Shown piece after piece: positions 1 through 6,542 of a stretch of DNA of 9,775 bases. Made by a program: the position numbers and the translations under genes. The notes beneath the pieces are model-generated. The model did not search any database. It saw only the letters and a program-made list of their open reading frames with translations, and was not told the DNA's origin. Origin of the DNA: an uncultured beta proteobacterium (GTDB taxonomy: Bacteria; Pseudomonadota; Gammaproteobacteria; Burkholderiales; Burkholderiaceae); NCBI GenBank assembly GCA_903944255.1, contig CAJARE010000291.1:1-9775 (forward strand), in the 5' to 3' direction. How positions within the stretch are numbered: position 1 is the first letter of the stretch; every line of letters starts with the position of its first letter.

Positions 1-41
1 ACGTAGGTAACTTGTTCTTCAGTAAATTTAGATCTTTTCAT
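1..41 (-). CDS. IS3-family transposase OrfA, N-terminal fragment
   Basis: Only the first 13 codons are present, reading MKRSKFTEEQVTY, and the gene runs off the left edge. The pattern of basic residues followed by FTEEQ is characteristic of the N-terminus of IS3-family OrfA, a helix-turn-helix protein that binds the element's ends and is normally joined to the OrfB catalytic domain by a -1 frameshift. An AGGG sequence about 7-8 bases before the ATG could act as ribosome binding site. The fragment is too short to say whether the transposase is intact. Orientation is opposite to the interrupted secretion operon. Confidence 0.7.
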   Translation of the reverse strand, partial: MKRSKFTEEQVTY

Positions 42-121
42 CGTTTTTCCCTATTTTTTAAAATGGGTCTAAACGACATTACTCTAGTTTTGAGGTCTAC
101 CAGTTTATTGGGAGGGGGTCA
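1..121 (-). mobile_element. End of an IS3-family insertion sequence (orfA-proximal end)
   Basis: Seen: the minus strand starts at 121 with TGACCCCCTCCC, the TGA...-type end usual for IS3-family elements. It continues through a non-coding leader of about 80 bp to a start codon at 41 that opens an OrfA-like protein. Immediately to the right, at 122, the secretin coding sequence resumes in frame, so the boundary is probably 121/122. The target duplication would then be the first 3-5 bases from 122 (AATC if 4 bp). The rest of the element and its other end lie outside the window, so neither the second inverted repeat nor the target duplication can be checked here. Family assignment is from the OrfA N-terminus plus the terminus; the subgroup (IS407-like is my guess) is uncertain. 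Confidence 0.75.
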
Positions 122-585
122 AATCCAATGTCTTGGTGGATGACGGTCAGATTATTGTGTTGGGCGGTTTGATCGAAGATAAATACAGCGATGGCTCCAG
201 TGGTATACCGTTTTTGAAAGACATTCCTTTTATTGGAGCGCTCTTTCGCTCGGATGCAAAAACACGGACCAAAACCAACTTGCTCGTATTTATCCGTCCT
301 TACATCTTGCGGGATAAAGATCAAACTGCGGATATCACGACGAACCGTTTGAATTTAGTACAAAAAACAGAAGATCAATTTAAGCAAGCACCGATGCTAT
401 TGCCAAAAGAAGATTTATCGCGCATATCGGATTTGGAGCCGCCTTTGATTCCGCCGGGTAAGTCAGTGGCACCGGCAGCGCCAACACCAAACAATTTACC
501 GTCTTCCGGCCTGACTAAGCCAATTCCTGTGCGACCTTCTAATGCACCCGCATCAGCTGCGCCAGTTCCGATTACGATTCAATAA
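122..585 (+). pseudogene. gspD: Type II secretion secretin GspD, 3' fragment cut by an IS element
   Basis: This is the C-terminal part of the outer-membrane secretin through which the type II secretion system exports folded proteins. The open frame begins directly at the IS end (KSNVLVDDGQ...) and contains the conserved secretin signatures VDDGQIIVLGGLIED, the IPFLKDIPFIGALFRSD block and the closing TNLLVFIRPYILRD strand. A proline- and alanine-rich tail of about 60 residues follows. Full GspD proteins are about 650-800 residues; only about 154 codons remain. The first possible start, a TTG at 133, lies inside a conserved strand and is not a natural beginning, so I treat this as the tail of a split gene. 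The N0-N3 and most of the secretin domain must lie beyond the IS, if they still exist. The stop overlaps the gspE start (TAATG). MshL or PilQ-type secretins are less likely given the GspE/GspF neighbours. Confidence 0.85.
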
Positions 586-2000
586 TGTCGCGACTCCCTC
601 GCATCCCCTTTGGCTACGCAAAGGCGAATGAGATCCTCTTGAAAAAGAGTGAGGATTCAGAAGGGGCGCCAACATTAATTCATAGTGCAAATACTGAGTT
701 ATCAGTCATACAAGAAATCTGCCGCCTCGTAGGTCCCATTCATCGGACAGAGCAAACAAGTGAGCAAGTATTAGAAGCGCTGAATGCTGCTTACTCAGAA
801 GGTGACCTCAATGCCTCTCAAGTAGTGGACGAGGTAGAGGAAGCGGTTGACCTTTCTCGTCTTTTGCAAGAGATGCCCGAATCTGAGGATTTGCTGGAGA
901 TGAATGACGATGCCCCTGTCATTCGAATGATTAATAGTTTGCTCAAGCAAGCTAGCCGCGATGGTGCATCGGATATTCATTTGGAAGCATTCGAGCGTAA
1001 ATCGCTAGTGCGCTTTAGGGTCGATGGTAATTTACGTGACATTGTGGATATGCGTCGTGATCTACATGCGGCTCTTGTATCTCGTATCAAGATCATGGCT
1101 TCGCTTGATATTGCCGAGAAGCGGATGCCACAAGATGGCCGTATCTCATTGAGAGTCGGTGGACGCGCTATCGATGTACGCGTTTCTACATTGCCAACTT
1201 CCCATGGTGAGCGCGTGGTTTTGCGTTTGCTAGAAAAGAACTACGATCGCCTCGATTTGCGTGCCTTAGGCATGGCGGAAGATACCTTTACTCAGTTTGA
1301 TCAGCTAATCCATCGCCCACACGGCATTGTGTTGGTGACTGGTCCAACTGGTAGCGGTAAGACCACCACCTTGTATGGGGCCTTATTGCGCTTACGTAAC
1401 AAGATCAACAACATCATGACGGTGGAAGACCCGATTGAGTACAACTTGGATGGTATTGGCCAAACCCAGGTGAACTCCCGTATTGATATGAACTTTGCAA
1501 GAGCTTTGCGCGCCATCTTGCGTCAAGATCCGGACATTGTGATGATTGGTGAGATCCGTGACTTAGAGACCGCGCAGATTGCAGTGCAAGCCTCATTAAC
1601 TGGGCATCTAGTATTGGCTACCTTGCATACCAATGATGCGCCTTCTGCAGTCACACGTTTGATTGATATGGGTATCGAACCATTCTTATTGTCATCGACC
1701 TTGCTGGGTGTTTTGGGGCAGCGCCTCATTCGGATGTCGTGCCCGTCATGTGGCGGTAAAGGGTGCGAACAATGCGCTCAATCAGGTTATAGCGGCCGAG
1801 CGGGTATTTATGAGCTCATGACGACTAATGAAAAGATTCGTGAACTCATTCATCAACATGCAGCTGAGAGTGATATTCGTAAGCAGGCCGTGATTGGTGG
1901 CATGCGTACCCTAGCGGATGACGGCAAGCGCTGGGTAGCTGAAGGTAAGACTACTCTCGAGGAAATTCTGCGCGTTACCGGTTCCGTAGAAATAGATTAA
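585..2000 (+). CDS. gspE: Type II secretion system ATPase GspE
   Basis: Cytoplasmic hexameric ATPase that powers pseudopilus assembly by the type II secretion system. The protein has 471 residues, slightly short of the usual ~500. The N-terminus (RLPRIPFGYAKANEILL) matches the GspE N1 domain that binds GspL. The central motor carries Walker A GPTGSGKT at 253-260, an Asp box around VEDPIEY (280-286), Walker B LRQDPDIVMIGEIRD (312-326) and His box ATLHTNDA (345-352). A tetracysteine metal site follows at C386, C389, C394 and C397, then GYSGRAGIYEL. The two CxxC pairs are only four residues apart, whereas the well-studied GspE proteins have a much longer loop. The ATG overlaps the gspD stop as TAATG, indicating translational coupling, and gspF follows after 3 bp. 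All catalytic motifs are intact, so the gene itself looks functional even though gspD is interrupted. Confidence 0.95.
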   Translation: MSRLPRIPFGYAKANEILLKKSEDSEGAPTLIHSANTELSVIQEICRLVGPIHRTEQTSEQVLEALNAAYSEGDLNASQVVDEVEEAVDLSRLLQEMPESEDLLEMNDDAPVIRMINSLLKQASRDGASDIHLEAFERKSLVRFRVDGNLRDIVDMRRDLHAALVSRIKIMASLDIAEKRMPQDGRISLRVGGRAIDVRVSTLPTSHGERVVLRLLEKNYDRLDLRALGMAEDTFTQFDQLIHRPHGIVLVTGPTGSGKTTTLYGALLRLRNKINNIMTVEDPIEYNLDGIGQTQVNSRIDMNFARALRAILRQDPDIVMIGEIRDLETAQIAVQASLTGHLVLATLHTNDAPSAVTRLIDMGIEPFLLSSTLLGVLGQRLIRMSCPSCGGKGCEQCAQSGYSGRAGIYELMTTNEKIRELIHQHAAESDIRKQAVIGGMRTLADDGKRWVAEGKTTLEEILRVTGSVEID

Positions 2001-2003
2001 TTG

Positions 2004-3224
2004 ATGTCACGCTATCGATTTGAAGCCCTAACTTACGCTGGTAAGAGTGAGCGCGGAAGCGTGGATGGCGAGAGTGTGCGTGCGGTGCGCCAGGCGTTGA
2101 TGGCCAAACAGTTAGTACCCGTGACGATTGAACTGGAAGCGGAATGGGGTAAGCAACGCTTCTGGAATAAATGGTTCTCAGAGAACAAGCCCTTAAGTCG
2201 AGCAGATCTCACATTAATTACCAAGCAAGTCGCTATTTTGGTGAGATCAGGCGTTCAGATTGACGAGACGCTATCCGTTCTGGCTGAAGAAAGTAGTCAA
2301 GCTCACGTTAAAGCAGTGCTGCAGGCAGTAGTCGCTGAGTTACGCGCGGGTCTGCCCTTATCCAAAGCCATTGCCACGCAACCTCTCTCTTTTGATCCTT
2401 TATATCAAGGTGTGGTGGGTGCAGCAGAACAGTCTGGCAAGATGGGTCAAGTCTTAACGCAGTTAGCTGAGTTTTTAGAAAAACGTCAGGCCCTAAAAAA
2501 TAAGGCCTTGGGTGCGCTAGCGTATCCAGCGATGTTGACTGGCGTTGCTTTCATGATCGTCTTGTTCTTGATGACTTATGTTGTTCCTCAAATTGCTAGA
2601 GTGTTTCAGAGCACTAAGCAGACCCTCCCTTTTTCCACTCGCTTTATCTTGGCACTTTCAGAGTTCATAGTCAATTGGGGTTGGTTGCTCGTGATCGTCA
2701 TTGTTGGTGCAATCTTTTATATTCGTCGCGCTCTAAGTAAAGAAGACTTTCGATTGAGGGTGGATCGCGCACTATTAAATCTACCTTTGATTGGACCACT
2801 ACTCTTGGGATTTGAGACTGCGCGTTTTGCCAATACGATGGCCATGCTAGTGGCTGCAAATGTGCCCATTCTGACTGCCTTGCATAGTGCGCGTGATACC
2901 TTAAACAATACGGTTTTGCGTGCTGCCATTGATTCAACAGAAGGCCGCTTGCGAGAGGGCAATAGCTTGGCCAGGGCTTTAGGCAGCCAGGGCGTATTCT
3001 CACCAATCCTGATTCATTTGATCCGTTCTGGTGAAGCTTCAGGTAAGCTAGCTGAGATGCTGAAGTATGGTGCTGAGAATGCGGAGTTGGAATCCGAGCA
3101 AAAGACCAAAATATTTACCAGTTTGTTAGAGCCCTTATTGATTTTGACGATGGGATTGATGGTGTTGGGAATTGTGATGGCGGTAATGCAGCCAATCTTA
3201 GAAATGAATTCAGGAGTAAGGTAA
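2004..3224 (+). CDS. gspF: Type II secretion inner-membrane platform protein GspF
   Basis: Polytopic inner-membrane protein of the type II secretion platform, thought to couple GspE to pseudopilin movement. 406 residues, normal for GspF. The N-terminus (YRFEALTYAGKSERGSVDGES) is the family's typical opening. Two repeated T2SSF domains cover about 68-192 and 270-395; each has a cytoplasmic helical bundle ending in a membrane segment, with motifs AAEQSGKMGQVL (141-152) and IRSGEASGKLAEML (341-354). Hydrophobic segments lie at roughly 171-193, 221-241 and 373-397. I chose ATG at 2004 rather than the in-frame TTG at 2001, because ATG is the stronger codon and gives the usual N-terminus; the Shine-Dalgarno sequence is weak, so coupling to gspE is likely. 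No pseudopilin gene (gspG) follows, unlike many gsp operons. Confidence 0.95.
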   Translation: MSRYRFEALTYAGKSERGSVDGESVRAVRQALMAKQLVPVTIELEAEWGKQRFWNKWFSENKPLSRADLTLITKQVAILVRSGVQIDETLSVLAEESSQAHVKAVLQAVVAELRAGLPLSKAIATQPLSFDPLYQGVVGAAEQSGKMGQVLTQLAEFLEKRQALKNKALGALAYPAMLTGVAFMIVLFLMTYVVPQIARVFQSTKQTLPFSTRFILALSEFIVNWGWLLVIVIVGAIFYIRRALSKEDFRLRVDRALLNLPLIGPLLLGFETARFANTMAMLVAANVPILTALHSARDTLNNTVLRAAIDSTEGRLREGNSLARALGSQGVFSPILIHLIRSGEASGKLAEMLKYGAENAELESEQKTKIFTSLLEPLLILTMGLMVLGIVMAVMQPILEMNSGVR

Positions 3225-3229
3225 ATAAA

Positions 3230-4135
3230 ATGCAAATACTCATCATGACTGGTCCGCATAGCCGCGTACGAGAAATTACGTTGACAGCGCGCCATATAGT
3301 TTTTGGAGGTGCCACTGTGCTGGCTTTATTGTGTGGCGCTAACTGGATAGTCAGTTCAGTCAACAACGAAACCAAAGACCTCTTACATGCCATGGAGAAA
3401 AAAGAGCTTTTAGAAAAGCGCTTTATCGCCAATTCAGAGGATGATTACGAAACTAAGTTAACGGAATTGCAGGCGCGACTGGAGGATGCACAGCGTAATC
3501 TTGATCAATTAGATGCATTACGTACTCAGTTAATGCGCTCCAATGGTCAAGTCAGCGTAGTCAATTTGAGTAATGCGGATTTTGGTAATGCGCAGGGTGG
3601 TCCATTAAAGCCTTCGAATGTCACCATCAATCTGGGTAATCAAGATGAGCAGTACGGTGCGCGATTGGATCGCACCGTGCAAGATTCCATCGCTTTAAAT
3701 GTACGCGTACAAGAAATGCAGAAGTCATTGACTCATACTTGGGATGTAGCGAACTCGATTCCGACGGCATCCCCTTTGCCTTTAATGCCTCAAGCATCCA
3801 GTGGGCTCGGATATCGATCAGACCCCTTTACAGGCAAGGTAGCTTGGCATGAAGGTACTGACTTTCCAGCGGCTTATGGCACTCCTATATTGGCAACAGC
3901 AGATGGCACAGTCATGCGTGCAGCCTGGGATGAAGAATACGGCTATGTGGTTGATGTGCAACATAAGAATGCGGTAGTGACGCGTTATGCTCACGCACAA
4001 GAACTTTTGGTAAAGCCGGGTGACTTTGTGAAGCAGGCGCAAGCCATTGCGAGGGTGGGTTCCACTGGCCGTTCTACTGGACCCCATTTGCATTACGAAG
4101 TGCTGAGAAATGGCCAATCTCTCGCTAAAAACTGA
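3230..4135 (+). CDS. Membrane-anchored M23 family metallopeptidase (LytM/lysostaphin type)
   Basis: Likely periplasmic zinc endopeptidase or a peptidoglycan-binding regulator. 301 residues: a short cytoplasmic head, one membrane segment at about 22-43, a charged, probably coiled-coil stretch at about 46-103, a linker, and a C-terminal M23 domain from about 190. The zinc and catalytic residues expected of active M23 enzymes are visible: H207 and D211 in HEGTDF, H255 in YAH, and H286/H288 in HLHYE. The domain ends abruptly about 13 residues after HxH, so the usual final strand is shortened. The gene begins 5 bp after gspF with AAGG about 8 bases before the ATG, so it is probably co-transcribed with gspEF. 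A role in opening peptidoglycan for the secretion apparatus is an inference from position only; such anchored M23 proteins also serve in cell separation. Confidence 0.88.
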   Translation: MQILIMTGPHSRVREITLTARHIVFGGATVLALLCGANWIVSSVNNETKDLLHAMEKKELLEKRFIANSEDDYETKLTELQARLEDAQRNLDQLDALRTQLMRSNGQVSVVNLSNADFGNAQGGPLKPSNVTINLGNQDEQYGARLDRTVQDSIALNVRVQEMQKSLTHTWDVANSIPTASPLPLMPQASSGLGYRSDPFTGKVAWHEGTDFPAAYGTPILATADGTVMRAAWDEEYGYVVDVQHKNAVVTRYAHAQELLVKPGDFVKQAQAIARVGSTGRSTGPHLHYEVLRNGQSLAKN

Positions 4136-4242
4136 TTAAAAATTGGACTTGGGCAGTCAATCGCACTCGCTATACCTCTAGTTGGTATGAGCCAAAAAAC
4201 AATAATGTCAAAGTTGGATTAAAGATTCCCTATTCCCTCTAA
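4129..4242 (+). other. Unassigned 37-codon open stretch after the M23 gene
   Basis: Between the convergent M23 and antiporter genes, the frame +2 relative to the M23 gene is open from 4129 to a TAA at 4240-4242. It encodes a tyrosine-, tryptophan- and asparagine-rich peptide (for example NRTRYTSSWYEPKNNNVKVG). There is no start codon at its beginning and a stop lies directly upstream at 4126-4128, so it is not a gene by itself. It could be the decayed tail of another gene, or a frame-shifted remnant beyond the M23 terminus, or chance. The rest of this gap holds a short palindrome CCCTTAAGGG at 4244-4253 at the antiporter stop, but no convincing U-tract terminator. Confidence 0.2.
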
Positions 4243-4246
4243 GCCC

Positions 4247-5275
4247 TTAAGGGACGAGACTGAGGAATAAATACTCAAAGAAAATAATTAAATGAACCAC
4301 TCCTTGCAGTAGCGTCGTTCTCCCAATTGCTAAGGTGAGGGCTCCAATAAAGAAGGAAAGATACATCAGCGTCATATTCAGTGAGCTAATCCCTAGGCTG
4401 AGGGGCAAATTAAAAAAGATAGCAAAAGCAGCAACAGTAGGAATAGTTAGTCCAATACTGGCGAGGGCGGAACCCAAAGCTAAATTCAGACTGCTCTGCA
4501 GACGATTAGCTCTTGCTGCTCTAACCGCAGCATAACCTTCTGGCAAGAGCACTAGCATCGCAATGGCGATACCAATCACTGTTTTTGGTGCTCCAGCTGC
4601 TTTAACGCCAGCCTCAATTGCGGGGTTAAGTCCTTCTGCCAGGCCAACAACTACCGCTAAAGAAATCAAAAGTAAAAATAGGCTTACTGCAGTTTTGAGA
4701 TTACTCGGTTTATCCGCATGAACGTCGCTATCGGTTTTCATAGCTGCTTCTTTTGGCAGATAATAGTCGCGGTGGCTAACAGTCTGGAAAAAAATAAAGG
4801 CCCCGTATAAAGCGAAAGAGGCAATACCGGCAAAGGCAAGCTGACTCTTCGTAAAATCTGGTCCGGGGGTGCTTACCGTCACCATTGGCATGACCAAAAT
4901 GAAAGTAGCTAGTGCGGTGAGTACGGCTAACGCAGAATTTGTACCCTCGTTCCGAAAGGACATCTCATGGTGCTTAATGCCGCCCATAAAAATGCATAAA
5001 CCAATAACACCGTTTATCACAATCATGACTGTGGCAAAGACTGCATCGCGCGCAATAAATTCTGAGCCTTCGTGGCCCGCTAACATCATGGCGATAATGA
5101 GAGATACCTCAATAATAGTCACGCTGATCGCTAATACTAAGGTTCCATAGGGCTCCCCCGTTTTATGCGCGATAACCTCGGCATGGTGGACTGCCGATAG
5201 GACTGCGCCAATGAGCGTGATCCCCATCAAAGCAATAAACCAAGTTTGATTCAGAAGTGGGGCCAAGGAGTGCAT
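4247..5275 (-). CDS. chaA: ChaA-type Ca2+(Na+)/H+ antiporter
   Basis: Inner-membrane exchanger of the CaCA superfamily that expels Ca2+ or Na+ (in E. coli also K+) in return for protons, helping calcium and alkaline-sodium homeostasis. 342 residues, close to E. coli ChaA (366). About ten or eleven hydrophobic helices are visible. The two inverted alpha repeats that form the ion site are recognisable: GEPYGTLVLAISVTIIEVSL (40-59, acidic E56) and LLPEGYAAVRAARANRLQSS (243-262, acidic E246) leading into LNLALGSALASIGLTIP. A hydrophilic loop rich in Asp, His and Lys lies at about 175-192 between the halves. The start at 5275 gives a complete first helix, but the Shine-Dalgarno sequence is poor. 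It stands alone, divergent from cbiX and convergent with the M23 gene, with no evident link to the neighbouring pathways. The exact ion preference cannot be read from the sequence. Confidence 0.9.
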   Translation of the reverse strand: MHSLAPLLNQTWFIALMGITLIGAVLSAVHHAEVIAHKTGEPYGTLVLAISVTIIEVSLIIAMMLAGHEGSEFIARDAVFATVMIVINGVIGLCIFMGGIKHHEMSFRNEGTNSALAVLTALATFILVMPMVTVSTPGPDFTKSQLAFAGIASFALYGAFIFFQTVSHRDYYLPKEAAMKTDSDVHADKPSNLKTAVSLFLLLISLAVVVGLAEGLNPAIEAGVKAAGAPKTVIGIAIAMLVLLPEGYAAVRAARANRLQSSLNLALGSALASIGLTIPTVAAFAIFFNLPLSLGISSLNMTLMYLSFFIGALTLAIGRTTLLQGVVHLIIFFEYLFLSLVP

Positions 5276-5412
5276 GAATGTAATCTTTACGGTAAAAAAC
5301 GCAAATGCTCGTTAATATAGATAAATTCTATACAAGTTAGAGAAATGAGCCTATTTTAAGATGATTTATATGGCTCGTTCAGTAAGCTTGCTCAACATCT
5401 ATAAAGATTGAT
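5276..5412. promoter_or_regulatory. Divergent intergenic region chaA / cbiX with a short palindrome
   Basis: This 137 bp AT-rich gap must hold the promoters of both divergent genes. The clearest structure is an inverted repeat TATAGA-N5-TCTATA at 5316-5332, about 40 bp upstream of the chaA start, which could be an operator. For cbiX, a TATAAA at 5400-5405 resembles a -10 box, but it is only 8 bp before the ATG and has no good -35, so it is weak evidence. No riboswitch-like structure was recognised. Confidence 0.3.
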
Positions 5413-5781
5413 ATGAAGGCAATAATTTTGTTTGGACATGGCGCTCGCGATGCACGTTGGCGTGAACCATTTGATCGCTTGGCACTGCTATGGAAGGCGC
5501 AACACCCCGATACTGCTGTGGAATTGGCATTCTTAGAGATGATGGAGCCAACTCTAGAGCAAGCAATTGCTTCCTTAGGGGGTGCTGGCGCTACTGAGAT
5601 AGTGGTGGTGCCAGTTTTTTTTGGGCAAGGCGGCCATTTGCGTAATGACTTTCCGGTATTGCTAGAGTCCTGCCAAAAGCAGTTTCCTGCTATTAGCTTA
5701 AGCGCTACGCCGGCTGTCGGTGAGGATCTTGCAGTCCTGCAAGCTATCGTTGACTTGAGTGCTCGAGCACTTCTCCCTTAA
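5413..5781 (+). CDS. cbiX: Short CbiX-type sirohydrochlorin chelatase
   Basis: Class II chelatase expected to insert Fe2+ (siroheme route) or Co2+ (B12 route) into sirohydrochlorin. Here the siroheme role is favoured by the adjoining SUMT and siroheme-dependent reductase. 122 residues, the size of the small single-domain CbiX forms that work as homodimers. Metal-binding histidines are visible: H9 in FGHGARD near the N-terminus and H75 in VFFGQGGHLRNDFP. The ATG at 5413 lacks a strong Shine-Dalgarno sequence, but places the GHGARD strand at the normal distance from the N-terminus. It is convergent with cobA, and the last 84 bp are antisense to the cobA 3' end. The alternative metal, cobalt, cannot be excluded, but no cobalamin genes are present. 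Confidence 0.88.
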   Translation: MKAIILFGHGARDARWREPFDRLALLWKAQHPDTAVELAFLEMMEPTLEQAIASLGGAGATEIVVVPVFFGQGGHLRNDFPVLLESCQKQFPAISLSATPAVGEDLAVLQAIVDLSARALLP

Positions 5782-6519
5782 GGCTTCACCTATCATGATC
5801 AGGGCAGGTGAGCTACCCTCAAACCACTGATCTGCTTTTCCTAGGACTAGCTCACCCAAAGTGCTCGTCCAATGCCGTTCTCTTGGCGTACTGACTGCTT
5901 CCAAAATATGTACTGGAGTACTGGCTTGATGCTTCAGACCTGCCTCTATTAATTGTTTGGCGATTTGGGAGGCGTCCTTGCGACCCATGTAATACACCAG
6001 AGTATCTGCACTGGGATTTGGTAATGGTTGGTATTGGTCTTCGGGATTGGGCGTATTGTCTACGCCTTGTGCCAAAGTGATAAATGCCACACTACGTGAA
6101 ACACCTCTTAGAGTAAGAGATTGCTGAATGGCGGCAGCACCCGCTAATGCAGCAGTAATGCCTGGAACCACTTCCACTTCAATGTGGTGGTCTTTGAGGG
6201 CTTGGATTTCTTCATCAGCGCGTCCGAACATCATGGGGTCTCCACCTTTAAGGCGAACGACGATTTGATATTGTTTGGCAGCATCTATCAGGCGTTTATT
6301 AATGAAGTGTTGCGCGGAAGATAGCTTGCCGCAACGCTTTCCGACTAGTACGAGTTGTGCCTGCGGGCAAAGAGCTAGCATCTCCGGTTCTACCAATGCA
6401 TCATGAAAAACAATATCTGCTTTGGCTAAGAGCTTAGCGCCGCGCACAGTAATGAGATCAGCTGCGCCAGGACCGGCGCCAACTAAATACACTTTACCGA
6501 GTTTGTTGGGATTGCTCAT
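5698..6519 (-). CDS. cobA: Uroporphyrinogen-III C-methyltransferase (SUMT)
   Basis: Transfers two methyl groups from S-adenosylmethionine to uroporphyrinogen III, giving precorrin-2, the branch point to siroheme and B12. 273 residues, monofunctional: there is no CysG-like dehydrogenase/ferrochelatase domain. Motifs in order: VGAGPGAADLIT (13-24), RLKGGDPMMFGR (89-100), EVVPGITAALAGAA (116-129), TLVYYMGRKD (173-182) and PALIMIGEAL (238-247). The conserved fold ends near residue 250. The last 23 residues (CSSTQVND...SRRSA) are a non-conserved tail, much of it encoded opposite the cbiX 3' end. It lies 23 bp after the DUF934 gene on the same strand, so it is probably the last gene of the cysI operon and supplies that enzyme's cofactor. 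The Shine-Dalgarno sequence is poor. The start is set by the conserved KVYLVGAGPG strand shortly after it. Confidence 0.93.
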   Translation of the reverse strand: MSNPNKLGKVYLVGAGPGAADLITVRGAKLLAKADIVFHDALVEPEMLALCPQAQLVLVGKRCGKLSSAQHFINKRLIDAAKQYQIVVRLKGGDPMMFGRADEEIQALKDHHIEVEVVPGITAALAGAAAIQQSLTLRGVSRSVAFITLAQGVDNTPNPEDQYQPLPNPSADTLVYYMGRKDASQIAKQLIEAGLKHQASTPVHILEAVSTPRERHWTSTLGELVLGKADQWFEGSSPALIMIGEALREKCSSTQVNDSLQDCKILTDSRRSA

Positions 6520-6542
6520 GATGTATCTGTGTTGTCTCTGAC

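Noticed and set aside
133..585. An independent 150-residue protein starting at TTG 133
   Set aside because: The TTG lies inside a conserved secretin strand and the coding similarity continues upstream to the IS border, so this is the tail of gspD, not a separate gene.
2001..2003. TTG as the gspF start
   Set aside because: The ATG immediately after it gives the usual GspF N-terminus and is the stronger codon.
2698..3006. Minus-strand open frames of about 80-100 codons inside gspF
   Set aside because: They are antisense to a conserved gene, have no recognisable domain and overlap each other in different frames; treated as shadows.
3818..4117. Minus-strand 99-codon open frame opposite the M23 domain
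   Set aside because: Antisense to conserved catalytic motifs and without family resemblance.
4244..4253. CCCTTAAGGG as a bidirectional terminator
   Set aside because: A palindrome with no loop and no adjacent T-run on either strand; probably incidental.
5786..5811. TCACCT-N14-AGGTGA stem after the cbiX stop as a terminator
   Set aside because: The loop is long, there is no U-tract, and the stretch is inside the cobA coding sequence; too weak to list.
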